A program made the position numbers and the translations under genes. Below, piece by piece: positions 23,928 through 31,339 of a stretch of DNA of 38,731 nt. The DNA comes from DASSNR01 sp036278935 (GTDB lineage Bacteria > Gemmatimonadota > Gemmatimonadetes > Gemmatimonadales > Gemmatimonadaceae), in the NCBI GenBank assembly GCA_036278935.1, contig DASUKA010000130.1, positions 1 through 38,731 of the forward strand, read 5' to 3'. Every line of letters starts with the position of its first letter. Positions within the stretch are counted from its first letter, which is position 1. Under the pieces are notes generated by a model. That model saw only the letters and a program-made list of their open reading frames with translations. It made no database searches and was not told where the DNA came from.

Positions 23928-24863
23928 TCACCGCCGCCCGCCCATCATCTCTCGCATGACGTTGCCGGTGATGAAGGCGACGTTCGCGGGACGCTCCGCG
24001 AGCCGGCGCATGAGATACGGATACCACTGGGTGCCGAAGGGCACGTAGACGCGCATGTTGTATCCCTCGCGCACGAGCTGCTCCTGCAAGTCGCGGCGCA
24101 CGCCATAGAGCATCTGGAACTCGAAGCGCTCCGTGGCGATCTGACGCTCGCGCGCCAGACTCTTGGCCCGGGCGATGATCGCCTCGTCGTGTGTCGCGAT
24201 GCCCGGGTAGTTGCCGTTGAGCATCAACGTCTCCATGGCACGCACGTAGCTGGTGTCGACATCCTTCTTGGCCGGGTAGGCCACCGTCGGCGGCTCCTGG
24301 TACGCACCCTTGCACAGCCGCACACGGCACTTGAGCCGCACGGCCTGTTCCACGTCGGCCTGGGTGCGATAGAGATAGCTCTGGAGCACGATCCCCACGC
24401 TCTCGGGATACCGGGGATACAGGCGGTCCTCGAACAGATGCATCGTCCGCCCCGTGTAGGCGCTCCCCTCCATGTCCAGGCGCACAAAGGACTGATAGTC
24501 GCGCGCGCGGTCGAGGATCGTGGACATGTTGGCGACGCAGAGATCCTCGGAGATGTCGAGCCCCATGGCGGTGAGCTTTACCGAGACGGTGGAGCGGAGC
24601 TTCTCCTCGTGGATCCGATCGAGGATGTGGAGATATTCCTGCGCTGCCGCGCGCGCCTCGCCTTCGTTGCGCACACTCTCGCCAAGCAGATCGAGCGAGG
24701 CGGTGATTCCACGCTGGTTGAGCGCGCGCACCGCGCGCACCGCGTCGTCGAGCGTCTCGCCGGCCACGAAGCGGGAGGCGAACTTTCTGGCCAGCGCGTT
24801 CCGCTTGACGAAGTGAAAGATCTGCGGCTGGTTGGAGAGGTAGAGGAAGGCCTGTCGGAGCAT
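23928..24863 (-). CDS. Proline dehydrogenase (monofunctional, FAD-dependent)
   Basis: This 311-residue soluble enzyme oxidises proline to pyrroline-5-carboxylate, the first step of proline catabolism, passing electrons to FAD and then quinone. It matches the PRODH barrel: ALNQRGITASLDLLGESV, VSVKLTAMGLDIS, VRLDMEGS, VRLCKGAYQEP, NYPGIATHDE, and the C-terminal helix EFQMLYGVRRDLQEQLVREGYNMRVYVPFGTQWYPYLMRRLAERPAN that shapes the proline site. ATG 24863 is favoured (GGTGG 7 nt upstream); ATG 24869 overlaps the M14 peptidase stop as ATGA and is also possible. No pyrroline-5-carboxylate dehydrogenase is visible nearby. Together with the upstream peptidase this suggests peptide and proline use. 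Confidence 0.93.
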   Translation of the reverse strand: MLRQAFLYLSNQPQIFHFVKRNALARKFASRFVAGETLDDAVRAVRALNQRGITASLDLLGESVRNEGEARAAAQEYLHILDRIHEEKLRSTVSVKLTAMGLDISEDLCVANMSTILDRARDYQSFVRLDMEGSAYTGRTMHLFEDRLYPRYPESVGIVLQSYLYRTQADVEQAVRLKCRVRLCKGAYQEPPTVAYPAKKDVDTSYVRAMETLMLNGNYPGIATHDEAIIARAKSLARERQIATERFEFQMLYGVRRDLQEQLVREGYNMRVYVPFGTQWYPYLMRRLAERPANVAFITGNVMREMMGGRR

Positions 24864-24865
24864 GG

Positions 24866-26614
24866 TCATTCCACCCGCCGAGCTGCCGTCACCGGCTCCT
24901 CCACCCGCCACACCGGAAAATCGGCGCCGGCATGGAGCTCCGAGTCGAAGACGTTCCAGGTGGCGAGCCCATCGTCGCTCTCGGGCTCCAGCAGGTAGCA
25001 GGCGAGGATGCCCAGCGGCTGCGCGGTCTCCACCAGATACGAGCCGGTGGGAAGGGCGCGACTTTCGGTCTGCCAGTGACCCACGAGCTGCACCTGGTGA
25101 TGCCCCTGGAAGGGACGGGCCGCCTTCTGTACGGAATCGATGGTGAAGTGCTGCACCTGGGTGGTCCAGTCCTGCGTGAGCCGCTCGACCACCACGCCGT
25201 GCAGTCGCAGCAGGCGTAGTGCATCCGCCTCGCTTGCGGGAATGGCGTACGCGTACGGGAGCGACTGCTCGAGGGTCGGGGTGAAGCGGACGTACACCGG
25301 CATGTGCTCGGTGATGATGTGCCCGGTGCGCCGGAGCCCGACCGGAACGCCGGGCTGCGTGCGCGAGGAATCTCCCGTGCTCACGAGCTTCTCGACGAGG
25401 ATGTCGTCCTGTACCGGGGTCTTTGTGATCTCGGAGCGGATGGGCACCTTCGGCGCGCTGGCGGGGTGCGCACCCCATGCGGTGACTGTACTGTCCGCGC
25501 GCCGCGAGAGCGCCACGATCTGGTCGCCATGTTCGGCGGTGTAGGAGAGCACCTCATGCACGAAGGCGTAGGTCGACTTCACGCGCCGCTCGAACGGATC
25601 GTGTGAGAACGCCTCGCTCAGGATGGCGATCCGGCCGCGTACCCCGTAGTAGTTGGTGCCATACCGGGGCGTGGGCTCGTACGAGTACCAGCCATGCTTC
25701 ACGGTATCGGTAAGCGACTCGCGCTGGTAGCCCGCGTTGAAGTTGCCGCCGAAGTTACCGTAGTCGTACGTCTCGAAGCCGTCGTGCTCACGCATGCGCT
25801 GCCGCACCACGGGAAGGAGGGAATCGCGCGCATACACGCCGCCGAAGAACGCCGCCGGATTGAGTGACGGTGCATAGGTGAGCGCGTAGCCGTGAAAGCT
25901 GCCGTCGGTGGTGTGCAGGTCCATGAAGACATCCGGATCCCACGCATTGAACGCCGCGAGCGAAGCCCGCGTCTCCGGCGCTTCAGCCTTCACGTAGTCG
26001 CGGTTCAGGTCCAGCCCCTGCGCGTTGGCGCGGGTACCCACCATTTCGGGGCCATTCTGCTCCCGGCGGTTCTGCTCCTGCGGCGCGAAGCGCTCGTTGC
26101 CATCGGCGTTGTATATGGGCACGGCGAGCATGACCACCGAGTCCAGCACGTTCGGGTGCGGATCGAACGCCAGATCGCGGATGAGCGCCAGGAGCGCCTC
26201 CTTCCCCTCCACTTCGCCGGCGTGGATGTTCGCCTGCACGTACACCACGGGGCGGCCGAGCCGTTTGGCCTGCGCCGGCGTGGTGACGAGCGGTCGGGAG
26301 AGCACCACCAGCGGGATGGCACGCCCTTCGGTGGTCGTGCCGATGTCGCCGATCCAGACCGGCGCGTGCAGCGCCTGTAACGAGTCGAGAAAGTCGATGA
26401 CGTCGCTGTAATGCGAGGTCTCGCGGTAGTCCGTGCGCTCGGCGCGCGTGCGTGGAAGGTTGGACATGACCTGGCTGGAGGAAGCGCGGCCGCTCGCGGC
26501 CGGCGCGGCACATGCCCCGAGCGCGAGCAGCAGTGCGACCACGTGGGCAGAGACGCGAACGGCGGGGGGCGCTCCGCGTACAAGGCTCCCAACGCGGCGG
26601 GAGAAGCGGTTCAT
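24866..26614 (-). CDS. M14-family zinc carboxypeptidase lipoprotein
   Basis: This 582-residue protein starts at ATG 26614. A signal peptide with lipobox ALGAC places it on the envelope. The N-terminal half is an M14 peptidase domain: zinc ligands in NIHAGEVEG (His and Glu), substrate-binding NADGNER and GLDLNRDYVKAE, third zinc ligand in MDLHTTDG, and the catalytic Glu in LSEAFSHD. About 220 further residues form a C-terminal extension with beta-rich segments (VPVGLRRTGHIITEHMPVYVRFTP; SYLVETAQPLGILACYLLEPESDDG) common in large bacterial M14 proteins. It would trim peptides outside the inner membrane. It heads the minus-strand run containing proline dehydrogenase. No confident promoter was identified. 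Confidence 0.9.
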   Translation of the reverse strand: MNRFSRRVGSLVRGAPPAVRVSAHVVALLLALGACAAPAASGRASSSQVMSNLPRTRAERTDYRETSHYSDVIDFLDSLQALHAPVWIGDIGTTTEGRAIPLVVLSRPLVTTPAQAKRLGRPVVYVQANIHAGEVEGKEALLALIRDLAFDPHPNVLDSVVMLAVPIYNADGNERFAPQEQNRREQNGPEMVGTRANAQGLDLNRDYVKAEAPETRASLAAFNAWDPDVFMDLHTTDGSFHGYALTYAPSLNPAAFFGGVYARDSLLPVVRQRMREHDGFETYDYGNFGGNFNAGYQRESLTDTVKHGWYSYEPTPRYGTNYYGVRGRIAILSEAFSHDPFERRVKSTYAFVHEVLSYTAEHGDQIVALSRRADSTVTAWGAHPASAPKVPIRSEITKTPVQDDILVEKLVSTGDSSRTQPGVPVGLRRTGHIITEHMPVYVRFTPTLEQSLPYAYAIPASEADALRLLRLHGVVVERLTQDWTTQVQHFTIDSVQKAARPFQGHHQVQLVGHWQTESRALPTGSYLVETAQPLGILACYLLEPESDDGLATWNVFDSELHAGADFPVWRVEEPVTAARRVE

Positions 26615-26889
26615 CCCGGCTGCGCATGGGCGCGGCACGCCGGCGCACGGCAGCATTCGACTCCTATCTGCTCGCCTTGGCACGTTCTGTTTAATGAGTG
26701 CGGTTGGGGTGGATCGATGTGGGGACGTGCGCCCGGTGGGGCTCGATGCACGTGCGGGGGACCGTTCGGGACACGGAATTGTAGCCCGGCGGAGGGAAGG
26801 TTGGCTAGTCAGTATGAGTTGTCAGTTATGGGTTGTGGGCTGGTCCGTGGGGGAGCGAGCGGCCGGTCGGGATGGAAATGGCGTGCGGC
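26615..26889. other. 275-bp intergenic region without a gene
   Basis: It separates the M14 peptidase start from the 3' end of the CBM48 operon, both on the minus strand. It must contain the peptidase promoter; an AT-richer patch near 26680-26700 (TTAAACAGAA on minus) is the only candidate. It also carries the short tandem repeat at 26808-26834. No ORF with support was found. Confidence 0.5.
26808..26834 (+). repeat. Two tandem 13-14-bp units, GTCAGT(T)ATG(A/G)GTT
   Basis: GTCAGTATGAGTT (26808-26820) is followed directly by GTCAGTTATGGGTT (26821-26834). The site is about 55 bp beyond the stop of the CBM48 operon. Its GTCAG core recalls the GAGTCAGTGGGTCAGG arms at 829-967, but the relation is weak. 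Confidence 0.55.
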
Positions 26890-28023
26890 TCAGCGCACGA
26901 GCAGCACTCCCACGCGCCCGTTGAACTCGTCCGCCACCGAAGGGCTTTCGGCGGGGACAGTCCATTCGCCGCCGTCGATGCGCACGTTGTAGTGGTGCGC
27001 ACCGGGGCTGAGATGCAGCGCAACCACCCAGACGCCGGGCGAGGTGCTCTCGAGCGCGACCGGACTCCAATCGGTGAAGTCGCCCATCAGCTCCACCCGC
27101 CGGGCATCCGGCACGCGCACCGTGATCACACACCGCCCATCGCGCTCCTGATGCAGCTGGATATCGCGCGCGACGCCCGGCGCAATCGGTGCGGGACGGT
27201 GGCGTGGGAGCCGCAACGCGGGGTAATGCACCGGACGTGTGCCCAGCCGGAGCGTCATCGTGAGATAGCGGCCGCCCGGAAGCGCTTGCACGGGATCCGG
27301 CGCGTAGCTTCCCCACCCCGTCACGAGCGCAAGGTGGCGCGACAGCCAGAGCGTTGCGCGTGCTTCACCCCAGGTGCCATCGAGCAGGCCGTCCCCGCCG
27401 CGACGCACGTTCAGCGAGCCCTCCAGCTCGAGTGCGCGGACGTTCCAGGTGATAGTACCGGTGGCGTCAGTATACCGCTCGCCGCTCGTGGCGGCGGGAT
27501 TCACGGAGCCGGCCAGCACCACGCTACCCCTCCGCAGCCAGGCGCCTGCGCCCGCCAGGGTGACGCGTTGGAATTCAGTGCCGTCCCACCCTTCTCCGCC
27601 ACCGAGCATCACCCATGCGCCTTCCCGCCGCCTCAGCAGGTGCACGCGGAGTTGGCCCAGCATCTCTGCGGATGACGCTCCGCTCTCGAAGCGGCTTCCG
27701 CCCACCACACCCACCACTTCGCCCCGCAGTCCATGCGCGGTTGGCGTGAACGCACTCCCGTCGAGTGTCCCCTGCGCACTCCATCCGTCCGAATCCGCAT
27801 TGAAGAGGGACACTCCGCCCGCCGCGTCGAGTGCAGCGGTGGCGCTCGCGAGGCGGAGCGCAGGGGCGACCGTCATGCCGACGGTCCGGGGCACGCTGTC
27901 GTAGGCAATGCTCATGAAGCCAACATCGAGCGATGCGCGACTCTGCGCGCTGGCCACGCTGGACGCCACCGACACGAGACCGATGCATGCGGCCATGATC
28001 GCCCAGCACCGACATGAGACCAT
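26890..28023 (-). CDS. Exported beta-rich protein with C-terminal glycogen-binding (CBM48-like) domain
   Basis: The product is 377 residues from ATG 28023; a TTG two codons upstream is also possible and neither has a good ribosome site. A signal peptide (ending ASSVASAQ) predicts export. About residues 25-275 are rich in alternating beta strands with Gly and Arg/aromatic residues, as in a small outer-membrane barrel, but no family is recognised. The last about 85 residues are a CBM48/AMPK-type domain: VTVRVPDARRVELMGDFTDW, then GVWVVALHLSPGAHHYNVRIDGGEWTVP, then EFNGRVGVLLV. It is the last gene of the sigma-factor operon, starting 10 bp after the preceding stop. It is the likely effector or target of that system; carbohydrate binding is inferred from the domain only. 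Confidence 0.75.
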   Translation of the reverse strand: MVSCRCWAIMAACIGLVSVASSVASAQSRASLDVGFMSIAYDSVPRTVGMTVAPALRLASATAALDAAGGVSLFNADSDGWSAQGTLDGSAFTPTAHGLRGEVVGVVGGSRFESGASSAEMLGQLRVHLLRRREGAWVMLGGGEGWDGTEFQRVTLAGAGAWLRRGSVVLAGSVNPAATSGERYTDATGTITWNVRALELEGSLNVRRGGDGLLDGTWGEARATLWLSRHLALVTGWGSYAPDPVQALPGGRYLTMTLRLGTRPVHYPALRLPRHRPAPIAPGVARDIQLHQERDGRCVITVRVPDARRVELMGDFTDWSPVALESTSPGVWVVALHLSPGAHHYNVRIDGGEWTVPAESPSVADEFNGRVGVLLVR

Positions 28024-28032
28024 CGGCAATCG

Positions 28033-28713
28033 CTAGGGTTTGCGCTTGCGGTGCGACCGACCGAGCGCTCGACCGGGCGGCGGTCCGACCGATGCCGGCG
28101 CTCCGCGCGCATGTGCCGCTGCCGCCGCGGGGAGCGGGAACGGCCCGCCATGGCGCCCCATGCTCTGCCGCAGGGCCACGAAATCCTCGTCGGCTGCGCC
28201 GTCTCGCTCGAGTGATGCGATCACCGTCGCCGCCGTATCCACGGGAACTCCGCGGGCGATCAGCTCCCCGAGCACGGTCAGCGGAATGGCGAGCGAGCGG
28301 CCCGGGCGATCGGCGCGCAGCTGCTGCAGGTGCGAGGCATCCACCCCGGCGCGCAGTGCACCGGCGCCGGCGACGATCTCCTGCGCGGATGAGCCGGTAC
28401 CCAGTGCGGCACGCGCGGTCTCGAGGTCACCCCGCAGCGCGCGTACGGCCGCCACGATGCGTGCGCCCGGTGCGCGCTTGCTCGCCCCTTCCAGGGCCTT
28501 CTCTACCAGCGGCTCCGTGGGGAGACCGGTCGCGCGCGCGGAATCGAGCACCGGCGCGAGCGTGGCACGGGTGGCGCTGTCCACTCGCGAGGCGAGCCGC
28601 CCATCCACGCCCTGGCCCTGTGCGCTGGCGCGCACCGGAACGAGCACGGTCAGGAGCGCGCCCAGGGCTGCCACGACCAGCATGGCGCACAGCGCACGCG
28701 GACGCGATGTCAC
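28033..28713 (-). CDS. Exported helical protein of unknown function
   Basis: This 226-residue protein starts at GTG 28713, overlapping the previous stop as GTGA, and ends 10 bp before the CBM48 barrel gene. A signal peptide (LVVAALGALLTVLVPVRASAQ) predicts export. The rest is Ala/Arg-rich and mostly helical (VEKALEGASKRAPGARIVAAVRALRGDLETARAALG; SAQEIVAGAGALRAG), ending in a basic Pro/Gly-rich tail (PPPGRALGRSHRKRKP). No domain is recognised. Overlapping genes on both sides place it firmly in the sigma-factor operon, so it probably works with the CBM48-domain proteins in the periplasm. Confidence 0.75.
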   Translation of the reverse strand: MTSRPRALCAMLVVAALGALLTVLVPVRASAQGQGVDGRLASRVDSATRATLAPVLDSARATGLPTEPLVEKALEGASKRAPGARIVAAVRALRGDLETARAALGTGSSAQEIVAGAGALRAGVDASHLQQLRADRPGRSLAIPLTVLGELIARGVPVDTAATVIASLERDGAADEDFVALRQSMGRHGGPFPLPAAAAAHARGAPASVGPPPGRALGRSHRKRKP

Positions 28714-29300
28714 AACGACGCTCCGTAGACGGTCACCACCGAGTTCGGCGGCCCGAAGTCATTCTCCGGGGCCCGCGGCGCTGCTGGATCGGCCACCCAT
28801 ACGCTATCGTCGACGACGAACGCATAGGCGTGTCGACCCGGTGCGAGCGGAACGGATACCGACCAGACGTTCGCGCCCGGCGCTCGGCGGAGCAGCGTGG
28901 CCGTGGTGCTCCATCCGTTGAAGTCGCCGGCCAGCGCCACCCGTGAGGCGGATGGCGCCGTGAGCACGAACTGGATGAGGCGGCGCGTGGCCGGCACCGC
29001 GCCGGCAGCGCCACGCGCCGCGGGAGTCACGGACTTCGTGGCTGGCGCATACAGGGCGAGTGTGCTCGCGGCCACCACGCCGGCAAAGCCGGCCGCCAGT
29101 GCCAGAGCGCCAATCGGGGAGAGCATCACCCGGCGCTGACGCAGCATTCCCGCCAGCACCCGGCGGCGGCGCAGCGGCAGTCGCGTCGCACGGACCGCCG
29201 CCATGACGCGCGCATCGAATGCGGCGTCCAGATGCACCGGTGAGCGCACTTCGCGCGCGACACGCTCGATCACGAGTTCGTCATCCGTCCGCTCGGACAC
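28710..29300 (-). CDS. Probable anti-sigma factor: one transmembrane helix and extracytoplasmic CBM48-like domain
   Basis: The product is 196 residues from GTG 29300 (GGAG close upstream, inside the sigma gene, overlap 20 bp). A short cytoplasmic part (1-58; DELVIERVAREV... AAFDARVMAAVRATRL) is followed by one transmembrane helix (about 59-83; LSPIGALALAAGFAGVVAAS). Residues about 105-196 form a CBM48/AMPK glycogen-binding-type domain: RVALAGDFNGWS, then VWSVSVPLAPGRHAYAFVVDDSVWVADP, then NDFGPPNSVVTV. Position right after an ECF sigma gene and the in-out topology fit an anti-sigma factor that senses an external glycan. No zinc-binding HxxxCxxC motif is present, so the sigma-binding role is inference from context. 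Confidence 0.72.
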   Translation of the reverse strand: MSERTDDELVIERVAREVRSPVHLDAAFDARVMAAVRATRLPLRRRRVLAGMLRQRRVMLSPIGALALAAGFAGVVAASTLALYAPATKSVTPAARGAAGAVPATRRLIQFVLTAPSASRVALAGDFNGWSTTATLLRRAPGANVWSVSVPLAPGRHAYAFVVDDSVWVADPAAPRAPENDFGPPNSVVTVYGASL

Positions 29301-29838
29301 TCTCCACTTCCTCCTCTAAGAGATCGCGCAACCGTTCACACGCCCGTTTCACCCGCATCTTGAGCGCGGACACCCCGACCCCGGTCAGCGCCGCCATCTC
29401 CTCATAACCCAACTCTTCACCGTACTTGAGCAGGAACGCCTCCCGCTGCTCGGCACCGAGCTCCGCGAGCGCCCGCTCGATCTCCTCGCGCATGGCGGTG
29501 CGATCCGCCGGATGCTCCTCCGCGGCATCCAACAGCGCCGCGGCATCGTGCACGAATCGCTGTCGATCCCGCGCGCCGCGCTTCCCCGCGGTGCGGCAGC
29601 GGTTCACGAGTATCCGGAACAGCCACGCCCCGAATCGCTCGCGATCCGCGCACCGGTCGAGTGACCGGAATGCGCGGATGAACGCATCCTGCAACGCGTC
29701 CTCCGCATCTTCCCGGTTTCCCAGCATCCGCCTCGCATACCGCGCCAACTGATCGCGATAGCGCGCGACGAGGGACGCGTACGCCTCCCGGTCACCGCCG
29801 AGCACCTGCTCCACCAACTCCGCGTCAGAGACGTCCAT
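29281..29838 (-). CDS. ECF-family RNA polymerase sigma factor
   Basis: This 185-residue protein starts at ATG 29838 (AGGAAGG about 10 nt upstream). Region 2 (about 10-80) shows YASLVARYRDQLARYARRMLGNREDAEDALQDAFIRAFRSLDRC, the usual ECF -10-binding helix, with GAWLFRILVNRCRT after it. Region 4 (about 120-175) has the helix-turn-helix LGAEQREAFLLKYGEELGYEEMAALTGVGVSALKMRVKRACERLRDLL. It begins a four-gene operon and is followed by a membrane protein likely to restrain it. Targets are unknown but probably include its own operon; palindromic and direct repeats lie in the upstream intergenic region. Confidence 0.95.
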   Translation of the reverse strand: MDVSDAELVEQVLGGDREAYASLVARYRDQLARYARRMLGNREDAEDALQDAFIRAFRSLDRCADRERFGAWLFRILVNRCRTAGKRGARDRQRFVHDAAALLDAAEEHPADRTAMREEIERALAELGAEQREAFLLKYGEELGYEEMAALTGVGVSALKMRVKRACERLRDLLEEEVESVRADG

Positions 29839-29915
29839 GATTCTCAGACCTTCCTATTCGGCCATCCGTCACATCCTGATGTCCAGGCGGCGCGCGCCCC
29901 GTCAGAGGGCAAACA

Positions 29916-29995
29916 CGCGGTTACCGCGCGAGAAGCGCATTGCCCCGCAACAGCCGCGCGGCCGCGATGACCGATGTGACCAAGGCGCGATGACC
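29916..29995. promoter_or_regulatory. Palindrome and direct repeats between the sigma operon and the DUF4382 gene
   Basis: A perfect palindrome CGCGGT-T-ACCGCG spans 29916-29928. A perfect 10-bp direct repeat CGCGATGACC occurs at 29963-29972 and 29986-29995 (23-bp period), with GATGTGACC (29974-29982) between the copies. The region is divergent, so these are operator candidates for either gene. No canonical ECF promoter (GGAAC/CGTC) was found with correct spacing. Confidence 0.4.
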
Positions 29996-30134
29996 GGGGT
30001 CTTTGTGTGACAGCAGCATGTACGACCGGCGGCGGGCTCCGCGCGATGGTGCGCAACGGGGTACGCCTATGAAGAAGGCGTGCGCCAGCCAGCCGCGATG
30101 TCACCTGTCACACTCTGCCATGGAGCTGACTCCC

Positions 30135-31040
30135 ATGAAGCGCGTACTGTACATCACCGCGGCAGTGCTGAGCGCCTTTGCGCTCGGCGCATGCAGCGAC
30201 AGCATGTCGAGCACTACCGGCACCCTATCCGTGCAGTTGACGGACGCACCGTTCCCGTTCTCGAACGTGAAGAGCGCAGACATGTACGTCGTCCGCATCG
30301 ACGCCAGAATGTCCAACGCGACGGACGCCGATGTGACCGACCCCACGGACCCGGGGAACAACACCGACCCGACGAAGGGCTGGGTCACCATCGCCACGCC
30401 GAACGCAAGCTATAACCTGCTCGACCTGCAGAACGGCGCAACGGTGAATCTCGGTCAGACCACGCTCCCCACGGGGCAGTATCAGAGCTTCCGGCTCATC
30501 CTGGACGTCAGCAAGTCGTCCATCACGCTCGCCGACGGCACGCAGGCCGCGATCACCTGGCCGAGCGCGGGGCAGACGGGCGTGAAGATCAACCTGGCGC
30601 AGCCGATCGACGTCGTTGCCGGCGGCACCGTGATGGTGCTGGACTTCGACCTTGGCAACAGCTTCGTGCTGCGCGGCAGCAGCATCGCGGCAAACGGCCT
30701 GCTCTTCAAGCCGGTGATCCGCGCGACGGCACGCGACATCACCGGCTCGGTGAGCGGCAGCGTGCACGAGGACAGCCCGACCGGTGCGCCCGAAGTGGGT
30801 GCAACCGTGGAAGTCCTCAAGGCGGGCACCCTTCTCACGGACACGAGTCCGGACAGCGTGGTGTCCACCACCCAGACCGACGATGCCGGCAACTTCACCT
30901 TTGCCTTCGTGCTCCCGGGTGCGTATGAGCTGCGTGCCACTCCGGCCAGTACGTCGCTCTACCAGCCGTCACTCCTGTCAGGCGTGACCGTGACCAGTGG
31001 TACGGATGTGTCGGGTAACGTGATCGTGGTGACGAAGTAG
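30135..31040 (+). CDS. DUF4382-like lipoprotein with C-terminal carboxypeptidase-regulatory-like domain
   Basis: The product is 301 residues from ATG 30135 (GGAG 9 nt upstream); earlier in-frame ATGs have poorer context and no signal peptide. Lipobox ALGAC puts the lipidated Cys near residue 20. The main domain (about 30-200) matches DUF4382 in order: GTLSVQLTDAPFPFSNVKSADMYVVRI, YNLLDLQNG, LPTGQYQSFRLIL, and the final KPVIRATAR. The C-terminal about 85 residues (GSVSGSVHEDSPTGAPEVGATVEVL, TDDAGNFTFAFVLPGAYELRATP) form a CarboxypepD_reg-like beta-sandwich. DUF4382 proteins are envelope lipoproteins of unknown role. It is divergent from the sigma operon and could be one of its targets. Confidence 0.82.
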   Translation: MKRVLYITAAVLSAFALGACSDSMSSTTGTLSVQLTDAPFPFSNVKSADMYVVRIDARMSNATDADVTDPTDPGNNTDPTKGWVTIATPNASYNLLDLQNGATVNLGQTTLPTGQYQSFRLILDVSKSSITLADGTQAAITWPSAGQTGVKINLAQPIDVVAGGTVMVLDFDLGNSFVLRGSSIAANGLLFKPVIRATARDITGSVSGSVHEDSPTGAPEVGATVEVLKAGTLLTDTSPDSVVSTTQTDDAGNFTFAFVLPGAYELRATPASTSLYQPSLLSGVTVTSGTDVSGNVIVVTK

Positions 31041-31266
31041 GAGGGTGAGGGTGGAGGGAGTAGGGTGTCGGGTGTAAGGGGAACGGCGTTCCGAGCGGTC
31101 CTTCGCTGGTATTCCGAGCGTCCCTTGTTGTCATGCCGAGCGCAGCGAAGAGTCTTCTCCCTAGACGGGCGCAGATTCCTCCACGGGGCTCTCGCTCCTT
31201 CGGACTGACCGCGGCGGCCCAGGCCGTTTCCCTCCACCCGGCACCCTACTCCCTTACACCCTCGCC
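31041..31266. repeat. Composite inverted repeat: purine arms around a head-to-head repeat pair
   Basis: Right after the stop codon, the left arm (31041-31085) is G/A-rich (GGAGGGAGTAGGGTGTCGGG). The right arm (about 31226-31266) is its imperfect complement (CCGGCACCCTACTCCCTTAC). Between them lies TCATGCCGAGCGCAGCGAAGAGTCT-like sequence (from about 31131) and its inverted counterpart (31171-31208; GATTCCTCC ... GCTCCTTCGGACTGA). The inner units belong to the same type as 17549-17675 and the outer arms recall 829-967 and 5405-5476. Confidence 0.6.
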
Positions 31267-31339
31267 TCTCGCCTCACGCCTGTCCCGCCGCTATCATCCG
31301 AGCCAGTGAGGATCAACGCGGCGGACAGGTGAGGACGGC

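Noticed and set aside
23253..24998. A 581-codon plus-strand open frame opposite rsgA, the small unknown gene and proline dehydrogenase
   Set aside because: It spans three minus-strand genes, two clearly conserved; translation is Arg/His/Ala-rich with no domain.
26808..26834. The tandem GTCAGT units considered as the start of a CRISPR or VNTR array
   Set aside because: There are only two units, adjacent and imperfect, with no spacers and no cas genes in the window.
29839..30134. ECF-type promoter searched for upstream of the sigma gene (GGTAAC and TCTGA on the minus strand)
   Set aside because: The two boxes are only about 13-14 bp apart, too short for an ECF promoter.
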